From positions 1 through 6,810 of the forward strand of contig CAJUDZ010000065.1 of the NCBI GenBank assembly GCA_910584965.1: 6,810 nucleotides of DNA, read 5' to 3'. The position numbers were made by a program, and so were the translations under genes. The DNA comes from an uncultured Lachnospiraceae bacterium (GTDB taxonomy: Bacteria > Bacillota > Clostridia > Lachnospirales > Lachnospiraceae). Under the pieces are notes generated by a model, which was not told the origin of the DNA, made no database searches, and saw only the letters and a program-made list of their open reading frames with translations. Shown here piece by piece: positions 5,189 to 6,810 of the stretch. The first letter of the stretch is position 1. Each line of letters begins with the position of its first letter.

Positions 5189-6810
5189 TTAATCAAATTC
5201 CCTGCTTCGTTCGTCCATTTTTTCAAAACTTACAGAATCTTCACGAATTATAATTGTTATTTTATCGTTACTGTATTCTGCTGCAATTTCTTTCAGCTTA
5301 CTTACAATATCATCTTTTGTCATACTTAACATTTCTTCAATATCTGTTCTGTTCCAAAAATCCTGTATCTTGTTCATCATATTGCCGATACAATAGTCAC
5401 GTTCTCCAACGGTAAGCGTCTTTTTGTCTGCGATATGATAGGAAAATGGGTAGAACAAATCACACCATGCACCGTATCCGTTTTCTTCCGCTGTTTTTGA
5501 CGGAAGATATTGATTATAAATAGGGTCTTCCTCTTTCCGTCCCGTGTTAATACTTTGCACATACTTTCCATTTTCCACTCCGGAAAGCCATGTGGTTAAT
5601 GCTACAAAAGAAAGCTCGTCACTGTCCAGGTTCACGGAAAAATCCTGCTGGGCAGTATCAACATTGATCCGTTCCATTCGTTCATAATTTTCATTTGCCC
5701 ATTCCAGTAAATCCATGTTAAAATCTGCAACTGACCTGCTTTGGTAATCGGCTGTTTTCAAATCCAATAAGGAACGGTAATCTTCCTCTGTGCCATTAGG
5801 ATATTCCCGGCGTTCCTGTCCTTGCTGTATATTTTCCCGTTCACTCTTTCCGGCATCCGACTCCGAAAGGGGCATGAAGGAATATTCCACGGAAATTTGC
5901 AGTTTATCTGTATTCCATTGCTCATTCAGTTTTTCGATTTCAGCATGGATTGCTTCCTGCATGAATGAATCATTCTGTAACTGTTCTTTCGTTTTGCCTT
6001 GTAAGATATTTTGTAACCCGTTGGTAACGCCCAAACGTGCGGCATTGTACTCACCGACAGTAAGTGTATCAGCATTTTGAATGGTAAGGCTAAAAACAAA
6101 TTCCAACATGGCATTATCAGAAGCACCGGGATAATCAGTTGCTATGCCTCCTCCAAAATCCCGTGTCTGCCACTTTTCCGCCGTGAGGGGTTCTAATGTG
6201 TAAAACAGAAAAGCCGCAATCTCATTACTGTCCTTTTGTTCATACAGAGTAATATTTTGAGAGAATTTTTCCAACAGATTACGATATTCTTTCGTGTCTG
6301 TTAATTCCCATACTTTATTTTGAAATTCTGAAACACTCATATCTTCGTAACCGTCAAATTGTAAGGCAAGCAATTTATCAAATTCTTCATCGGAAAAATC
6401 TGTGTCATGGACAGTATTTTTTTCGCTGCTGCCTGCTGCGGAAGTCGCAAAAGTAGTAGTTACGCCAACAATGAGTATTGCAGCAATACAAATTGCAAGC
6501 AGTGAGGTTTTTTTAATTTTCATAACCGCTGTAATCCTTTCTTCGATAGCATTTTTGCTAAAGTTGTTACAAAATGGCAATAGACCGCTTTTTGCTGCTT
6601 CCATGTTGATGAGCATTAGCGAATAGGCAGATTTTGATTTTTCTCCAAATTGCCGTATAACGCTTTCATCACAAGCCAGTTCTATATCACGGTTAAAAAA
6701 ATGATACATCACCCACACAAAAGGGTTGAACCAATGAATACAAAGGGCAAGTGTTGCAATCAGCTTTGTTACAGTATCATAGCGATAAATATGCACATAT
6801 TCATGTGAGA
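5189..6810 (-). CDS. M56-family (BlaR1/MecR1-like) membrane metallopeptidase receptor, 5' end outside window
   Basis: The frame stays open to the right edge, so the N-terminal membrane helices are missing. The first visible residues are SHEYVHIYRYD: HEYVH (6791-6805) is the HExxH zinc site of M56 peptidases. The GTG at 6796 lies inside this motif and is not a start. Counting from that valine, a membrane helix spans about 9-34, DIELACDE (37-44) supplies the family's conserved zinc-ligand glutamate (E39), and the final membrane helix is at about 97-121 after a KIKK stretch. The remaining 410 residues should be outside the cell. They appear to be two diverged copies of one domain (about 137-310 and 337-526) and lack the SxxK-based penicillin-binding sensor of BlaR1. 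Relatives sense a signal outside and cleave a cytoplasmic repressor of BlaI type, whose gene is normally adjacent and would lie beyond the edge. The gene is AT-richer than its neighbours, suggesting transfer. The M56 call is firm; the ligand is unknown. Confidence 0.88.
   Translation of the reverse strand, partial: SHEYVHIYRYDTVTKLIATLALCIHWFNPFVWVMYHFFNRDIELACDESVIRQFGEKSKSAYSLMLINMEAAKSGLLPFCNNFSKNAIEERITAVMKIKKTSLLAICIAAILIVGVTTTFATSAAGSSEKNTVHDTDFSDEEFDKLLALQFDGYEDMSVSEFQNKVWELTDTKEYRNLLEKFSQNITLYEQKDSNEIAAFLFYTLEPLTAEKWQTRDFGGGIATDYPGASDNAMLEFVFSLTIQNADTLTVGEYNAARLGVTNGLQNILQGKTKEQLQNDSFMQEAIHAEIEKLNEQWNTDKLQISVEYSFMPLSESDAGKSERENIQQGQERREYPNGTEEDYRSLLDLKTADYQSRSVADFNMDLLEWANENYERMERINVDTAQQDFSVNLDSDELSFVALTTWLSGVENGKYVQSINTGRKEEDPIYNQYLPSKTAEENGYGAWCDLFYPFSYHIADKKTLTVGERDYCIGNMMNKIQDFWNRTDIEEMLSMTKDDIVSKLKEIAAEYSNDKITIIIREDSVSFEKMDERSREFD
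5219..6388 (-). repeat. Duplicated extracytoplasmic domain within the M56 receptor
   Basis: Copy A is encoded by about 5867-6388 and copy B by about 5219-5788, joined by a hydrophilic linker rich in E, Q, R and G. Both open with an acidic EE(F/Y)xxLLxL stretch followed by SV-x-x-F (S154 and S355 regions). Both carry an exact TLTVGE (244-249 and 460-465) with an IQ/LQ-containing helix soon after. Both end in a charged helix and strand: NTDKLQISVE in A and SNDKITIIIRE in B. The order and spacing of the matches agree, but overall identity is low by eye, so the duplication is old. Confidence 0.6.

Noticed and set aside
5377..5571. Minus-strand 64-codon frame inside the M56 gene, and similar frames at 5926-6126 and 5790-6080.
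   Set aside because: These are shadows in other frames of the M56 coding sequence, without ribosome binding sites.
1..6810. CRISPR array, tRNA, rRNA or insertion sequence.
   Set aside because: I saw no regularly spaced repeats, cloverleaf-like sequence, rRNA-like segment or transposase on either strand.

Overview
The window looks like chromosomal DNA from a Gram-positive Clostridia-type bacterium, most like the Lachnospiraceae. The reasons are strong purine-rich Shine-Dalgarno sites before almost every gene, tightly overlapping genes, a YqeN-type DNA polymerase III delta subunit, and an M56/BlaR1-type receptor. This assignment comes from family resemblance only; no rRNA or other marker gene is present.

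Layout. (1) Positions 1-311 are AT-rich and hold a strong hairpin terminator at the left edge and two further hairpins, but no convincing gene. (2) Positions 312-3433 are a four-gene plus-strand operon: an ECF sigma factor, a six-helix membrane protein of unrecognised family, an ABC ATPase and an ABC-2 type permease. Each gene overlaps the next by 4 to 16 bases, so they are almost certainly co-transcribed and translationally coupled. (3) Positions 3434-3550 are a short intergenic region with a hairpin, a perfect TATAAT box and a 16-base perfect inverted repeat just before the ribosome binding site of the next gene. (4) Positions 3551-5065 hold holA (delta subunit of the clamp loader) and, 27 bases on, a small membrane-anchored zinc-ribbon protein of unknown function. 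(5) Positions 5066-5188 hold a well-initiated ORF of only eight codons, and base composition changes in this interval. (6) Positions 5189-6810, minus strand, are an AT-richer partial gene for an M56-family membrane metallopeptidase/receptor. Its HExxH motif lies at the very edge of the window and its extracytoplasmic part appears to be a duplicated domain unlike the penicillin-binding sensor of classical BlaR1.

How the genes may work together. The sigma factor probably drives its own operon and perhaps other genes. The ATPase and permease form an export-type (ABC-2) transporter, and the membrane protein between sigma factor and ATPase is either a second permease-like subunit or a membrane regulator of the sigma factor. 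holA is housekeeping replication. The M56 gene belongs to a separate, differently composed block; its relatives usually work with a BlaI-type repressor, which would lie beyond the right edge. The most interesting items are the duplicated sensor domain of the M56 protein, the compact sigma/membrane/ABC operon without a classical anti-sigma gene, the palindrome before holA and the probable junction near 5080-5190.
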